NCBI GenBank assembly: GCA_900539775.1
Contig: UQDL01000001.1
Span: 332,929-396,928 of the forward strand
DNA: 64,000 nt
Direction: 5' to 3'
From: an uncultured Anaerotruncus sp.
GTDB lineage: Bacteria; Bacillota; Clostridia; Oscillospirales; Acutalibacteraceae
The notes beneath the pieces are model-generated. The model searched no databases and was not told the origin of the DNA. It worked only from the letters and a program-made list of their open reading frames with translations. The position numbers and the translations under genes are program-made. This document shows positions 1-9,061 of this stretch, in pieces. Within the stretch, counting starts at the first letter, position 1. Every line of letters starts with the position of its first letter.

Positions 1-21
1 GGCTCAAAAATAATCAGTTAA

Positions 22-62
22 TAAAAAGCTGCCTGCACTCGGCTGAGTGCAGGTAGCTTTTT
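22..62 (-). terminator. Rho-independent terminator, end of met operon
   Basis: A 16-17-bp stem around the loop GGCT with A/T-rich flanks: AGCTGCCTGCACTC pairs with GAGTGCAGGTAGCT, one mismatch. It lies just past the stop of the methionine synthase gene. The flanks carry A runs on one side and T runs on the other, so it could also stop transcripts arriving from the left. Confidence 0.8.
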
Positions 63-99
63 TCTGCACTTCGGCAAAAGCATTGCCGCCGTGCGTTGT

Positions 100-2415
100 T
101 TAATTTTCGTTTCCGAAAAACGCTTTTGCTATGCGCACGCTTTCCATAGCGTCTTTTGCATACCAATCTGCATTTATCATTTTAGCATATGATTTTGTGA
201 GCACCGCTCCGCCCACAAAGATTTTTGCATCTGTGTGCTTGTGCAGCAGCTGAATTGTTTTTTCCATTGCCGGCACGGTTGTTGTCATCAGCGCAGAAAG
301 CCCCACAAGCTTAACATTGTTTTCGATAACGCAGTTAAGAACATCCTCCTCCGGCACATCCTTGCCAAGGTCTATAACATCAAAGCCGTAATTTGAAAGC
401 AGCACTTTAACAATGTTTTTGCCTATATCGTGTATATCACCGTGAACAGTTGCAATCACGATTTTGTTGCCGCTTTTTTCGCTTGCTCCGCTTAAAATCA
501 GCTTTTCTTTTATAACATCAAAGGCGGCTTTTGCACTGTCTGCGCTCATAAGCAGCTGCGGCAAAAAGATTTTATTTGCCTCAAAGCCGGCGCCAACCTC
601 GTCAAGTGCCGGAATTATGTGCTCGTTAATAACGGTTAATGAATCGTTGCTTTCAAGTAGCTTTGCGGCGCAGGCGGCAGCCTCTTCTTTCATTCCTTTA
701 ACTATTGCCGTGTGCAGTGTTAAAAGAGATTCTGCCTTAGGCGCTTCCGAAACCGTAACGCTTTCAATGTATTCGCTGCAATTATCATCAAGCCCAGCAA
801 GCGCATTGAATGAATAATATGCATTCATCATTGATTGCGATTTGGGGTTTATAATTCCGGCGGAAAGTCCGCTTTGCAAGGCAAGGGTAAAGAAAGCCGT
901 GTTAATTGCGTCTCTTTTCGGCAAGCCGAAGGAAATGTTTGAAACACCCAAAACGGTGTTAACGCCAAGCACCTCACGAATGTATTTAACGGCTTTAAGC
1001 GTTTCGGCGCCGTTCATTTTATCCGTGCTTATGGTCATTGTTAATGCATCAACTATTAAATCTTTTTTGTCTATTCCGTATTCCGCCGCCGTTTTTATGA
1101 TTTTTTCGGCAATGTCAATTCTGCCCTGTGCCGTTTCAGGAATTCCGTTTTCGTCAAGGCAAAGGCAAACCACCACGCTGCCGTATTTTTTGGCAAGCGG
1201 AAAAACCTCTTTCATATTTTTTTCTTTGCCGTTTACGGAATTGAGCATCGGCTTGCCGTTGTAAATCCTGAGCGCACGCTCAAGTGCGGCAATGTTTGTT
1301 GTGTCTATCTGCAATGGGGTGGAAAGCACGCTTTGCAGGCTTGAAACCGCCTGCTCCATCATTGCTTTTTCATCTATTTCCGGCAAGCCCACATTAACAT
1401 CAAGCACCTGTGCGCCCGCATCTCTTTGCGTTATGCCCTCTTTGATAATATAGTCTATATCGTTTCGGCGCAGCGCTTCTTTAAATAATTTTTTGCCTGT
1501 AGGGTTGATTCGCTCGCCTATAACAATGGGCTTTACTCCCAAATCCACCGTTTCGCTGTAGGAAGAAACTCTTGAAAAACTCTTTTTTTCAGGCACGCTT
1601 GCCGGAATTTCCCTGCAGCGCTCAATCATTTGCCTGATATGCTCCGGAGTTGTGCCGCAGCAGCCGCCGAGGAATGAAACCCCTATGTGCGCCGCTTTTT
1701 CCATATCGTCTGCAAATTCCTTGGGCGTAACATTAAACACGGTTTGCCCGTTTACGCTTTCGGGCAGCCCGGCATTCGGCTGCAAAATTATCGGCAGCTC
1801 GGTGTGGCGGCGTATTTCTTCAACAAACGGCAGCATTTGCTTTGGACCGAGTCCGCAGTTAAAGCCTATTGCGTCAATGCCAAGCCCCTCCAGCATCGTA
1901 ACGGCTGTTTTGATGTCTGCACCCGTCAGAAGGCGGCCTTTTTCATCAAAAATCATTGTAACATAAATCGGCAAATCGCAATTTTCCTTTGCTGCAAGCA
2001 CCGCCGCTTTGATTTCATAAGTGTCGCTCATTGTTTCAATAAGCACTGCATCGGCGCCGTCCTTGCCGGCTCTGATCATTTGCGCAAAAATTTCAATTGC
2101 ATCGTCAAAATCAAGGTCGCCCATCGGCTTTAAGAGCTTGCCCGTAGGCCCAATGTCAAGCAGCACCTTTTTGCCCGTGCTTTTTGCAAGGCGCACCCCG
2201 GCTTTTATAAGCTCTGCATAATTATCAAATTTAAGGCTGTTTGCGCCGAATGTGTTTGTTGTGATGTATTCGCTGCCCGCTTCTGCATATCCTTTGTGCA
2301 CGGCAAGCACGGTTTCAGGGCTGCTTATGTTAAGCAGCTCCGGCAGCTCGCCTGCCTTTAAGCCTGCGCTTTGCAGCATTGTTCCCATGCTGCCGTCAAA
2401 AAATTTAATGTTCAT
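100..2415 (-). CDS. metH: Cobalamin-dependent methionine synthase lacking the activation domain
   Basis: Transfers a methyl group from methyl-tetrahydrofolate through cobalamin to homocysteine, giving methionine, in the cytoplasm. The 771 residues read as a homocysteine methyltransferase domain (about 1-290, with zinc ligands Cys187, Cys252 and Cys253 in GFNCG and GGCCGTTPEH), a pterin-binding domain (about 300-550), a cobalamin cap (about 570-650) and a B12-binding domain with GDIHDIGKN, where His662 is the cobalt ligand. Full-length MetH is about 1200 residues. The missing C-terminal S-adenosylmethionine activation domain is encoded by the neighbouring gene 28 bases upstream. Last gene of the metF operon. 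Confidence 0.95.
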   Translation of the reverse strand: MNIKFFDGSMGTMLQSAGLKAGELPELLNISSPETVLAVHKGYAEAGSEYITTNTFGANSLKFDNYAELIKAGVRLAKSTGKKVLLDIGPTGKLLKPMGDLDFDDAIEIFAQMIRAGKDGADAVLIETMSDTYEIKAAVLAAKENCDLPIYVTMIFDEKGRLLTGADIKTAVTMLEGLGIDAIGFNCGLGPKQMLPFVEEIRRHTELPIILQPNAGLPESVNGQTVFNVTPKEFADDMEKAAHIGVSFLGGCCGTTPEHIRQMIERCREIPASVPEKKSFSRVSSYSETVDLGVKPIVIGERINPTGKKLFKEALRRNDIDYIIKEGITQRDAGAQVLDVNVGLPEIDEKAMMEQAVSSLQSVLSTPLQIDTTNIAALERALRIYNGKPMLNSVNGKEKNMKEVFPLAKKYGSVVVCLCLDENGIPETAQGRIDIAEKIIKTAAEYGIDKKDLIVDALTMTISTDKMNGAETLKAVKYIREVLGVNTVLGVSNISFGLPKRDAINTAFFTLALQSGLSAGIINPKSQSMMNAYYSFNALAGLDDNCSEYIESVTVSEAPKAESLLTLHTAIVKGMKEEAAACAAKLLESNDSLTVINEHIIPALDEVGAGFEANKIFLPQLLMSADSAKAAFDVIKEKLILSGASEKSGNKIVIATVHGDIHDIGKNIVKVLLSNYGFDVIDLGKDVPEEDVLNCVIENNVKLVGLSALMTTTVPAMEKTIQLLHKHTDAKIFVGGAVLTKSYAKMINADWYAKDAMESVRIAKAFFGNEN

Positions 2416-2442
2416 AATGTCCTCTTTAGCTTGGTGGCTGTG

Positions 2443-2994
2443 TTATTCTATGCCTGCAAATGCCGTAACGGATTTTGTTGGTATCATTTGAAAGCTGTCT
2501 GTAAGCGTTATTCCACATCGCTTTGTTATATCAACAAGCTCAAATATTTTTTTCTGCTCCGATATATCCAAATCAAAATATCCCGGCGAATATCTTTGCC
2601 TTGTTTTAACATTGTTTTCACGCTCTATTTCGGCCTGTAAGCCGTCGCAAACCTCTTCAATATATGCCGCAAGCACCGCCTGCGTGGTAACAAGCTTTGC
2701 GCCCTCGCTTGAATGAAGCCTCAAAAGCATATCGCCCGGTGTTCCCAGCGTTGCCGCCATAATCGCCACACGCTTGCAGCCTGCAAGGTTTTGCGCCAGG
2801 CGGCGGCTTTTAAATTCCTTTTCGCAAACGGTTAGCGTGTCTTCGGAAACAGAGCAGTCAAAAACTCTGTAAATGCTTTTCGGCGTGCAGCTTCGCTGCG
2901 CCTCGGCAATGATTTCGTCTATCAGCGAATTTAAAGCTTCGTCTTGCACGGTGCTTCGGGTAAGCAGGTAGCGCAAAATCTCTTTTTTATCCAT
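2443..2994 (-). CDS. Stand-alone methionine synthase reactivation protein
   Basis: 183 residues resembling the activation domain of MetH, which binds S-adenosylmethionine and remethylates cobalamin that has slipped to cob(II)alamin. The key motif KTRQRYSPGYFDL matches the R-x-R-x-x-PGY signature that binds the methionine moiety in this family. The protein is about half the length of the E. coli activation region (some 330 residues), so it is a minimal form. Its ATG overlaps the metF stop by 8 bases (ATGGATAA), and the B12-binding subunit follows directly. This supports a split, two-protein MetH. The assignment rests on motif and context. Confidence 0.82.
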   Translation of the reverse strand: MDKKEILRYLLTRSTVQDEALNSLIDEIIAEAQRSCTPKSIYRVFDCSVSEDTLTVCEKEFKSRRLAQNLAGCKRVAIMAATLGTPGDMLLRLHSSEGAKLVTTQAVLAAYIEEVCDGLQAEIERENNVKTRQRYSPGYFDLDISEQKKIFELVDITKRCGITLTDSFQMIPTKSVTAFAGIE

Positions 2995-3853
2995 AAATTA
3001 TCTCCGAAAGCCCGGCTGAAATCGCACCTGCCACATCGGGCTTGTTCATTGTGTAAATATGAATGTTGTTTTGGCCGTTTGCCATCAAATCAATTATCTG
3101 CTCCGTGGCATAAACAATGCCTGCCTGCTTCATTGCTGCAGGATTGTCGCCGAAGCGCTCCACGATTTTTTGGAATTTTTTCGGAAATGCGCAGCCGGAA
3201 AGCTCAACGCTGCGTTTAATTTGGTTTGCGTTTGTTATGGGCATAATGCCTGCAATGATGGGCACATTTATGCCTTTTATAAGGCAGTTTTCCTTAAAAC
3301 GCAGAAAAACATCATTGTCAAAAAACATTTGCGTTGTTAAAAAATCAACTCCGCAGTCAACCTTTTCTTTAAGGTGGTTTATATCTTCAACTCTGTTTGC
3401 GCTTTCGGGGTGAATTTCAGGATAGCATGCGGCGCCCACGCAAAAATCACCGTTGCTTTTGATTTCGCTCACAAGCTCGCTTGCATGGTGAAAATGTTGG
3501 TTGCTCGGAAATTCAAAGCCGTCCGGAATGTCTCCTCTTAGCGCAAGAATATTTTCAATTCCTGCCGCATTCCATTCATTTAAAACATCATCAATCTTAT
3601 CTTTTGTTGAGGTTAGGCAGGTGAGGTGCGAAAGCGGAGTGATTCCGTTTTCTTTAATTGCCTGTGCAATTTCGGTTGTGAAGCCCGTGCGTGTGCCTGC
3701 CGCACCGTAGGTAACGCTCATAAAGGCGGGCTTGCTTTTTGCCATTTCGGCAATAACTGCCTTTGTGTTTTCTATTTTGCTCCATTCTTTCGGCGGAAAA
3801 ACCTCAAATGAAACCGTAACACGGTTGTTTTTTAAAATATCCGCAATTTTCAT
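2987..3853 (-). CDS. metF: 5,10-methylenetetrahydrofolate reductase
   Basis: Reduces methylene-tetrahydrofolate to methyl-tetrahydrofolate, the methyl donor for the methionine synthase encoded next. 288 residues forming a single flavin-binding TIM barrel, the usual length for bacterial MetF. The family signature FEVFPPK is near the N-terminus, and LRGDIP and ATQMFFD-like stretches follow. An in-frame start further upstream exists, but the ATG at 3853 has GAGGTG eight bases before it and gives the canonical N-terminus MKIADILKNN. First gene of a tightly packed three-gene operon. Confidence 0.95.
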   Translation of the reverse strand: MKIADILKNNRVTVSFEVFPPKEWSKIENTKAVIAEMAKSKPAFMSVTYGAAGTRTGFTTEIAQAIKENGITPLSHLTCLTSTKDKIDDVLNEWNAAGIENILALRGDIPDGFEFPSNQHFHHASELVSEIKSNGDFCVGAACYPEIHPESANRVEDINHLKEKVDCGVDFLTTQMFFDNDVFLRFKENCLIKGINVPIIAGIMPITNANQIKRSVELSGCAFPKKFQKIVERFGDNPAAMKQAGIVYATEQIIDLMANGQNNIHIYTMNKPDVAGAISAGLSEIIYG

Positions 3854-3924
3854 ATTTACACCTCGTATAGTTTGTTTACTTATACAGTTTATCAAAATAT
3901 GTTTGTGTTTTCAATAAAAAGTGT

Positions 3925-3986
3925 TATAAAAACAGCCGGGATATGCATTTTTTGCCGCAAAAAGGCGGCGTTGCATATCTCGGCTT
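3925..3986 (-). terminator. Terminator after the bile salt hydrolase gene
   Basis: On the minus strand AGCCGAGATATGCA pairs with TGCATATCCCGGCT around a loop holding a smaller GC hairpin, then TTTTTATAAC. It separates the hydrolase gene from the metF operon. Confidence 0.8.
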
Positions 3987-4016
3987 AATTGTTGCGCTCT
4001 GCTTTACGGCGCATTG

Positions 4017-4991
4017 TCAGTTTTGGTAATTGATTTCGCCTTTTAAAATTATCGGGTATCTGATAAGCTCGGCGGAATTTAAATCAACCCTGTTCATGTT
4101 AACCGCCGTTATTTGGCTGTTTTCATAGGCTGTGTAATAATAAATTCCCGTGTCTGCGCTGCAGCAGGATGTGTAAATCGTGATTTCATATTTTCCCTTT
4201 TCAACCTCGCAGCAGCCCCTTTGCTGATCCACGCTGCCTAAAATGTGGAAAAATTGATTAACGCTTTCCCGCTCGCCGCATTCGGAAACGGAATGTGCCC
4301 TGGTGAATGCCGCACGAACAAAGCGTGATTGAGACGAAAGATCGCCGGGAAGCCCAAGCGCACCCATTCCTCTGCTGTATGCCGCAAGAGGCACATCGGG
4401 TGCAAAGGTGTTTTCGGGTTGTCTCGGTGAAAGGGAAATGTAGTTGCTTAAATTTTGCATTTGCATTTCAAACGGCGGATTGTTTGTTAGCACACCGGCA
4501 GGATTGTCGTAAATATGAAGCCCCGTTGCCGTTGATTCCGCCACTATCGCTTCGCTTTTGTCTGCAATTATCCAGTGCAGGCTTGCGGCAGGCATGGCAG
4601 CGCTGAACGGCGTGCCCACAAGATTTATGCGCTCAAGCTTTTTGCGTGCCTCGCAAACGGTGGCACAGCTGCTTAAAACCCACGGAATAAACTCAAATTG
4701 CGCCACATTTTCGGCACCTGCTTTCGGATTTGCATATTTTGCGTTGCCAACGAAATTAAGCCCTGCCATGCAAAGCCCTTTTTCGTTCATTGCATCATAA
4801 TAAAGCGGGTAATTTTCTGCCACATGAGCCATTCCTATTATGGCATAATGGCTTTGGCATATGCCCGTGTGGCGAAATTCAAACGGAAAATTGCGGGGCG
4901 TAACGGTTATTTCCTCGCCGTATGAAAATTCGTAATCCAGCGTTCTGCCAAAATAAAAGCCTTTTGTTTTATATGTTGCTGCAGTGCACAT
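4017..4991 (-). CDS. bsh: Bile salt hydrolase (choloylglycine hydrolase family)
   Basis: An Ntn hydrolase that cleaves glycine or taurine from conjugated bile acids. 324 residues. The ATG at 4991 is chosen because it places the nucleophile Cys at position 2 (MCTAATYKTK) and has AAAGGAG upstream; a longer in-frame reading would bury the cysteine. Visible catalytic set: Cys2, Arg16, Asp19 (GRTLDYE), Asn79 (AGLNF), Asn171 (LTNNPPF) and Arg226 (SRFVRAAF). These align with Cys2, Arg18, Asp21, Asn82, Asn175 and Arg228 of characterised enzymes. Asn at the position of Asn82 favours a bile salt hydrolase over penicillin V acylase, which usually has Tyr there. No signal peptide, so cytoplasmic. Monocistronic. 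Confidence 0.9.
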   Translation of the reverse strand: MCTAATYKTKGFYFGRTLDYEFSYGEEITVTPRNFPFEFRHTGICQSHYAIIGMAHVAENYPLYYDAMNEKGLCMAGLNFVGNAKYANPKAGAENVAQFEFIPWVLSSCATVCEARKKLERINLVGTPFSAAMPAASLHWIIADKSEAIVAESTATGLHIYDNPAGVLTNNPPFEMQMQNLSNYISLSPRQPENTFAPDVPLAAYSRGMGALGLPGDLSSQSRFVRAAFTRAHSVSECGERESVNQFFHILGSVDQQRGCCEVEKGKYEITIYTSCCSADTGIYYYTAYENSQITAVNMNRVDLNSAELIRYPIILKGEINYQN

Positions 4992-5111
4992 AAGCCTGAT
5001 CTCCTTTGTGTTTTTTTGAGATTTGATTTTGTTTGTGTTATACGAAAAGTATGCCCAAAGCAGCGGCACACATTTGCCGATTAAATGTTTTTTTGCTTTT
5101 TTGCGTGCAGG

Positions 5112-5150
5112 CGATAAAAAACAGCGTTTCCGAAACAGAAACGCTGTTGA
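5112..5150 (-). terminator. Terminator of the rplM-rpsI operon
   Basis: AACAGCGTTTC pairs with GAAACGCTGTT, and on the minus strand a run of T follows. It lies 14 bases past the rpsI stop. Confidence 0.88.
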
Positions 5151-5163
5151 AAAGATAAGCTGA

Positions 5164-5562
5164 TTATCTCTTTGAGAACTGCGGTGCACGGCGAGCTGCC
5201 TTGAGACCGTACTTCTTTCTTTCCTTCATTCTCGGGTCACGAGTGAGGAGGCCTGCCTTCTTGAGGATCGGGCGAAGAGATGCATCATATTGAAGAAGTG
5301 CTCTTGCGATACCGTGGCGGATTGCACCTGCCTGGCCGGATACGCCGCCGCCGTTTACACGGCAAACAATGTCAAACTTCTCTTTTGTGTTTGTAAGAAC
5401 AAGAGGTTGGTTAACGATGAGCTTAAGAGTGTCAAGGCCGAAATAATCGTCTATATCTCTGTCGTTGATCGTAACTTTACCGGTGCCGGCATAAACACGA
5501 ACTCTTGCTACGGATTCTTTTCTTCTGCCTGTGCCGTAGAAATATGGATTTGATTCGTACAT
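5164..5562 (-). CDS. rpsI: Ribosomal protein S9
   Basis: Small-subunit ribosomal protein, 132 residues. It shows the N-terminal YGTGRRKESVARVR signature and the C-terminal tail ending in FSKR, which reaches the P-site tRNA in S9. The start has GGAGG upstream. It follows rplM after 16 bases in the near-universal bacterial order rplM-rpsI. Confidence 0.98.
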   Translation of the reverse strand: MYESNPYFYGTGRRKESVARVRVYAGTGKVTINDRDIDDYFGLDTLKLIVNQPLVLTNTKEKFDIVCRVNGGGVSGQAGAIRHGIARALLQYDASLRPILKKAGLLTRDPRMKERKKYGLKAARRAPQFSKR

Positions 5563-5578
5563 AATCTCTTAACCTCCC

Positions 5579-6007
5579 TTAGAATTCCCAAGCGGTGGGC
5601 TGCTGAGCCTCGTGCTTATGGTCTGCGTTTTTATAGATGCGGCATCTTGTGAGCTGCTTTCTGCCCTGAGTTGTTGCGGGGATCATGCCCTTAACTGCAA
5701 GTTCCATTGCAAAATCGCTCTTTTCTTTCATAAGAGTGCCGTATTTAACCTCTTTAAGGTTGCCGATGTAACCTGTGTGATGCTGATAAAGCTTCTTTGT
5801 GAGCTTATTGCCTGTAAGAACAGCTTGGTCTGTGTTGATGATTATAACAAAATCGCCGCAGTCAACGCTGGGTGTGAAGATGGCTTTGTGCTTGCCTCTG
5901 AGAAGAGTAGCTGCTTCTGCTGCAACTCTGCCGAGCGGCTTGCCTGCTGCATCAATAACATACCATTTGCGCTCGATTTCGTCAGCCTTTGGCATAAATG
6001 TTGACAT
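5579..6007 (-). CDS. rplM: Ribosomal protein L13
   Basis: Large-subunit protein of 142 residues with the expected WYVIDAAGKPLGRVA start and the conserved TGYIGNLK and GMIPATTQGRK regions. An upstream in-frame TTG exists, but it sits on the GGAGG ribosome site itself, so the ATG at 6007 (spacing 8) is used. First gene of the two-gene operon with rpsI. Confidence 0.98.
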   Translation of the reverse strand: MSTFMPKADEIERKWYVIDAAGKPLGRVAAEAATLLRGKHKAIFTPSVDCGDFVIIINTDQAVLTGNKLTKKLYQHHTGYIGNLKEVKYGTLMKEKSDFAMELAVKGMIPATTQGRKQLTRCRIYKNADHKHEAQQPTAWEF

Positions 6008-6053
6008 TATACTTTCCTCCAAATCAAATTATTGTTTTTCAACTTGCTGCATA

Positions 6054-6082
6054 ATAATAGCACAGGCGACAAAATAAGTCAA
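6054..6082 (-). promoter_or_regulatory. Promoter for rplM-rpsI
   Basis: On the minus strand TTGACT, a 17-base spacer ending in TGC (extended -10), then TATTAT. The predicted start lies about 40 bases before the rplM ATG. Confidence 0.8.
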
Positions 6083-6251
6083 CAGCTAATTTAAAAAAAT
6101 CGGCACTTGCTCCTTTAAGCTCGTTTATTCTCACTTATTCGTACCAAATGCTCACTTTTAATTTATGCTTTTTCAGCTGCGGCGGCCTTGTGCTGCGCCT
6201 ATAATTGCTCAAAATGCTTGTTTGTGCGGCGCCGAAAAGGCAGCGGGCAAA

Positions 6252-6302
6252 GTAAAAGGCACGCCGGTTGTTTGCAGCTGAATGCGCCCGGTGTGCCTTT
6301 GA
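6252..6302 (-). terminator. Terminator of the MFS operon
   Basis: AAAGGCACACCGG pairs with CCGGCGTGCCTTT (one mismatch) across a 20-base loop. On the minus strand TTTTACTTT follows. Between rplM and this hairpin (6083-6251) I see no gene. Confidence 0.75.
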
Positions 6303-6309
6303 TTTTTAT

Positions 6310-7254
6310 TTAAGCCGTTATGCCCGCCATATATTCGTATGCCGGAGCGGTGTTTGTGCTGTTGTTGTCAACATACCAAGTGTGGCCAATTTTAACAAGA
6401 TTTACATCTATTGCAGCCACAACGGTGCCGTCCTCAAGCGTTGCCTCAACGGAAACCGTTTTTGCTGCCGAAATATCGCTTGCGGAAACATTATATGTTT
6501 CAAGCTTTGCCGAATCCATTGCAGCCTTGTAAGCATCCAAATCCTCAATGTCTTTTTCGCCCGTTGCTTTGGTTGTGATTTTGTAATCCTTGCCGAATTC
6601 CGTTTGATAAAGTCCTGTGGACTCCTCTTGGATAACGGTTTTGTTGTCTGCGCCCAAGGTTAATTTGGTGCCGGTAACGGCGTTGCCGAAGGTTGCCACA
6701 TTTGATTCAAATGCGGTAAACATAACCTCATCGCTCATATAATCATCGTTGAAGATTGCTTTGCGCTCCTCAACAAGCTTGTTGAAATAATTTGTGTAAA
6801 TTGCATCGTAATCATCCCAACCATAGGTTTTTATAAGCTCAATGTAATACGGATACATATGTTCTGCAAGAACACCGGAAAGAGTGCCGTCGTCGTTCAG
6901 AGTGGTTTCCGATTTGTGGGAATCGGTGTCAAGGCCGCTTTTTTTAAGCTCCTTAAACTCTTTACTGTCCATATCCTTGCTGTAGCCGGGATAGATGATG
7001 GGATACATATAATTTTCGCGAATAAAATCGCCGTATTTGTCGCCCTTGGCGGAAAGTGTGTAGGTGTAAGCATTATAACCGTCACCCTTTTGAATGATTG
7101 TGTCGGCATAGCTTACGGCAAGCTTTTCACTGTCAAACGCAATGTATTTTTGCTTAACCGCAAAAACGGTTGTGCATGCAAGAATTGCGGCCACAAGCAA
7201 AAAGGCCACAAGAGCATAAAGCTTGTAATTGAAAGTTTTTTCTTTTTTTGCCAT
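6310..7254 (-). CDS. Membrane-anchored extracytoplasmic protein of unknown function
   Basis: 314 residues. A lysine-rich N-terminus (MAKKEKTFNYK) precedes one hydrophobic segment at about 11-33. The rest is hydrophilic and presumably extracytoplasmic. It is rich in Asp, Lys and Tyr and ends with a fold-like stretch, VNLVKIGHTWYVDNN, of the kind found at the C-terminus of DUF4878/NTF2-like extracellular proteins. I do not recognise a family with confidence. It follows the MFS transporter gene by 14 bases with AGGAGGG, so it is co-transcribed and may work with sugar uptake or envelope sensing. Confidence 0.75.
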   Translation of the reverse strand: MAKKEKTFNYKLYALVAFLLVAAILACTTVFAVKQKYIAFDSEKLAVSYADTIIQKGDGYNAYTYTLSAKGDKYGDFIRENYMYPIIYPGYSKDMDSKEFKELKKSGLDTDSHKSETTLNDDGTLSGVLAEHMYPYYIELIKTYGWDDYDAIYTNYFNKLVEERKAIFNDDYMSDEVMFTAFESNVATFGNAVTGTKLTLGADNKTVIQEESTGLYQTEFGKDYKITTKATGEKDIEDLDAYKAAMDSAKLETYNVSASDISAAKTVSVEATLEDGTVVAAIDVNLVKIGHTWYVDNNSTNTAPAYEYMAGITA

Positions 7255-7268
7255 GTTTAAAGCCCTCC

Positions 7269-8783
7269 TTATTCCGCTTCAGCCTGAGCCAAAGAATCAT
7301 CGCCGGCAGCCTCTGCCGCAGCAGCCGCTCTGCGCTCTTTAAGGGCTTCTGTTATCATTTCTTTTTTCTTGCCGACATTGTCATAGAATAAAATCGGCAC
7401 GGCCTGCAGCAAAACAAAGATTGCCGGAATGATTGTGTAAATCATAAGCAGGCGGTTAAGTGTTGTGTCGCCCTGCTGAGCGGCGGAAAGGTAAGCCACA
7501 TTCGGGTCTTGCGAGATTTGGTATTTAGACCAATTGTAAAGCAGCCACGGGCCGAGTCCCTTTGTGAAAGCGGATGCAACCTTTGAGAAAAGGCCGTATC
7601 CGGCGTAAGCAATACCGTCTTGCCTTTTGCCGGTTTTGTATTCGATTTCGTCAACACAATCGGCAATCATAATGTTTGGCGTTGTGTTTGTGTTTCCGTG
7701 CTGAATTCCGCAGAAGAAGTTGATGATAAGGAACGGCACGATAAGAGTGCTGTTGAAGCCAACGGAGCGGGAAACAATGTAAAGAATTGCAAGCGACGAT
7801 GCGCCGTAAACACAGAATAAAATAAAGGTTTTCTTTGTTGAAAATTTCTTGAGAACAAAGTTAACAAGCAATGTGCCCACTGCAGTGCCTATGCCCATGG
7901 GAAGCAAAAGCGCAAGCTTTAAATCCTTTGAACCAAGCAGGTAAATCGCAATGTAAAGCGAAACGGTGCCGTAAACGCCTCTGCCGAAGCCGCAAAGCTT
8001 TGTAAGCGAAACCATAAGCAGGTTTTTGTTGCCGAAAACAACCTTGATTGAATCCTTAATGCTTACCTTTTCTTGTGTGAAAGGCACACGCTCTTTGTTG
8101 TTTACAAAGAAAATCATAACAAAAAGAATTAAACCAAGCGCACAAATTGCGGTGGAGATTATAAGGTCCACACCCTGGCCCTCGGCGTTTTTAAACTGCT
8201 GCTTGCCCATAACGGATTTCATTATCAGGCCCACAACCAAAATAACAACCATGCCGCCGGATTGGCCAACGGAGCGCAGGAAAGATGCAATGGAAATTGC
8301 CGTTGAGCGCTCGCCCGGATTCGGTGAGCAAAGAGAGCCAAAGCAGTTTGACGGGCTTTCAACAGCGCATGAAACCGCCGTATAAAGGCTGTAAACAACA
8401 AACATCCACACAATTGCAAGATGCTGCGAATTTGTGTTTGGCGCCACAAAAACCAAAAGAGCCACAATTGCAAGCGGCACTGCGCCAAAGCCAACCCAAG
8501 GCTTAACCTTGCCGAATTTAGTTCTTGTTCTGTCTACCAAATAGCCGATAACAAGCTCGCAGATCGCTCCCACGAAGCCTGCCACAAGGAAAACAGCTGA
8601 AATTGCATTGCTCATAACAGTGCTGTCAAAGCCTTTTCCTTTGAATGCGAAGTCCGCAAAGAAGGTGGCGGTGTAGTCCGGCATCCAGCCCGTAAGAAGA
8701 GCCACGCCGAATAAGCCGATACCAAAGGTGATTATCTCAGAGAACTTCATATACTTTTTTTGCTGTCCTTTTTCGTCAGACAT
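7269..8783 (-). CDS. MFS sugar symporter, GPH (glycoside-pentoside-hexuronide) type
   Basis: 504 residues with about twelve hydrophobic segments. The loop between helices 2 and 3 reads GYLVDRTRTKFGKVKPW, the GPH/MelB-type signature (D-R-T-x-T-x-x-G-x-x-R/K-P-W). Such proteins import galactosides or related glycosides with H+ or Na+. The ATG at 8783 is used because the longer reading starts on the GGAG ribosome site. The alanine-rich acidic C-tail is cytoplasmic. It is divergent from galT, which suggests a galactose-containing substrate; that is inference. Followed by an anchored unknown protein in one operon. Confidence 0.87.
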   Translation of the reverse strand: MSDEKGQQKKYMKFSEIITFGIGLFGVALLTGWMPDYTATFFADFAFKGKGFDSTVMSNAISAVFLVAGFVGAICELVIGYLVDRTRTKFGKVKPWVGFGAVPLAIVALLVFVAPNTNSQHLAIVWMFVVYSLYTAVSCAVESPSNCFGSLCSPNPGERSTAISIASFLRSVGQSGGMVVILVVGLIMKSVMGKQQFKNAEGQGVDLIISTAICALGLILFVMIFFVNNKERVPFTQEKVSIKDSIKVVFGNKNLLMVSLTKLCGFGRGVYGTVSLYIAIYLLGSKDLKLALLLPMGIGTAVGTLLVNFVLKKFSTKKTFILFCVYGASSLAILYIVSRSVGFNSTLIVPFLIINFFCGIQHGNTNTTPNIMIADCVDEIEYKTGKRQDGIAYAGYGLFSKVASAFTKGLGPWLLYNWSKYQISQDPNVAYLSAAQQGDTTLNRLLMIYTIIPAIFVLLQAVPILFYDNVGKKKEMITEALKERRAAAAAEAAGDDSLAQAEAE

Positions 8784-8803
8784 GAAAAAGTCTCCTTTCA
8801 TTG

Positions 8804-8824
8804 CCGCACAAACGACCTGTGCGG
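8804..8824 (-). promoter_or_regulatory. Inverted repeat in the MFS leader
   Basis: CCGCACA and TGTGCGG flank a 7-base centre, between the MFS promoter and its start codon. It could be an operator or a leader hairpin; nothing further can be said. Confidence 0.4.
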
Positions 8825-8871
8825 AAAGCCTAAGGCAAAATTTATTATTGCCTTTATGAATATTTTACCTA

Positions 8872-8900
8872 ATTTTAACAGAGATTTAACAAATGTTCAA
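8872..8900 (-). promoter_or_regulatory. Promoter for the MFS operon
   Basis: On the minus strand TTGAAC, a 17-base spacer ending in TGT, then TAAAAT. The predicted start gives a leader of about 85 bases. In the rest of the divergent region (8901-9061) I see no gene. Confidence 0.7.
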
Positions 8901-9061
8901 CTTGTTTTTTTGATTTAAAGCACAAAATCAATAATTTTTTTCGGTTTCGCTCTTTCGGAAAACATTGTTGCCGAAATACCGTTTCAAATCGGAAATGTTA
9001 TCCTTAATCTGATTGCCGCAACGGCTTTCGCCGTTCATGCTTTTATGCTTAATAAATTGCC

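Noticed and set aside
100..2415. Plus-strand frames of up to 148 codons opposite metH and many similar frames opposite other long genes
   Set aside because: They are antisense shadows caused by codon bias; no ribosome sites or domain signatures.
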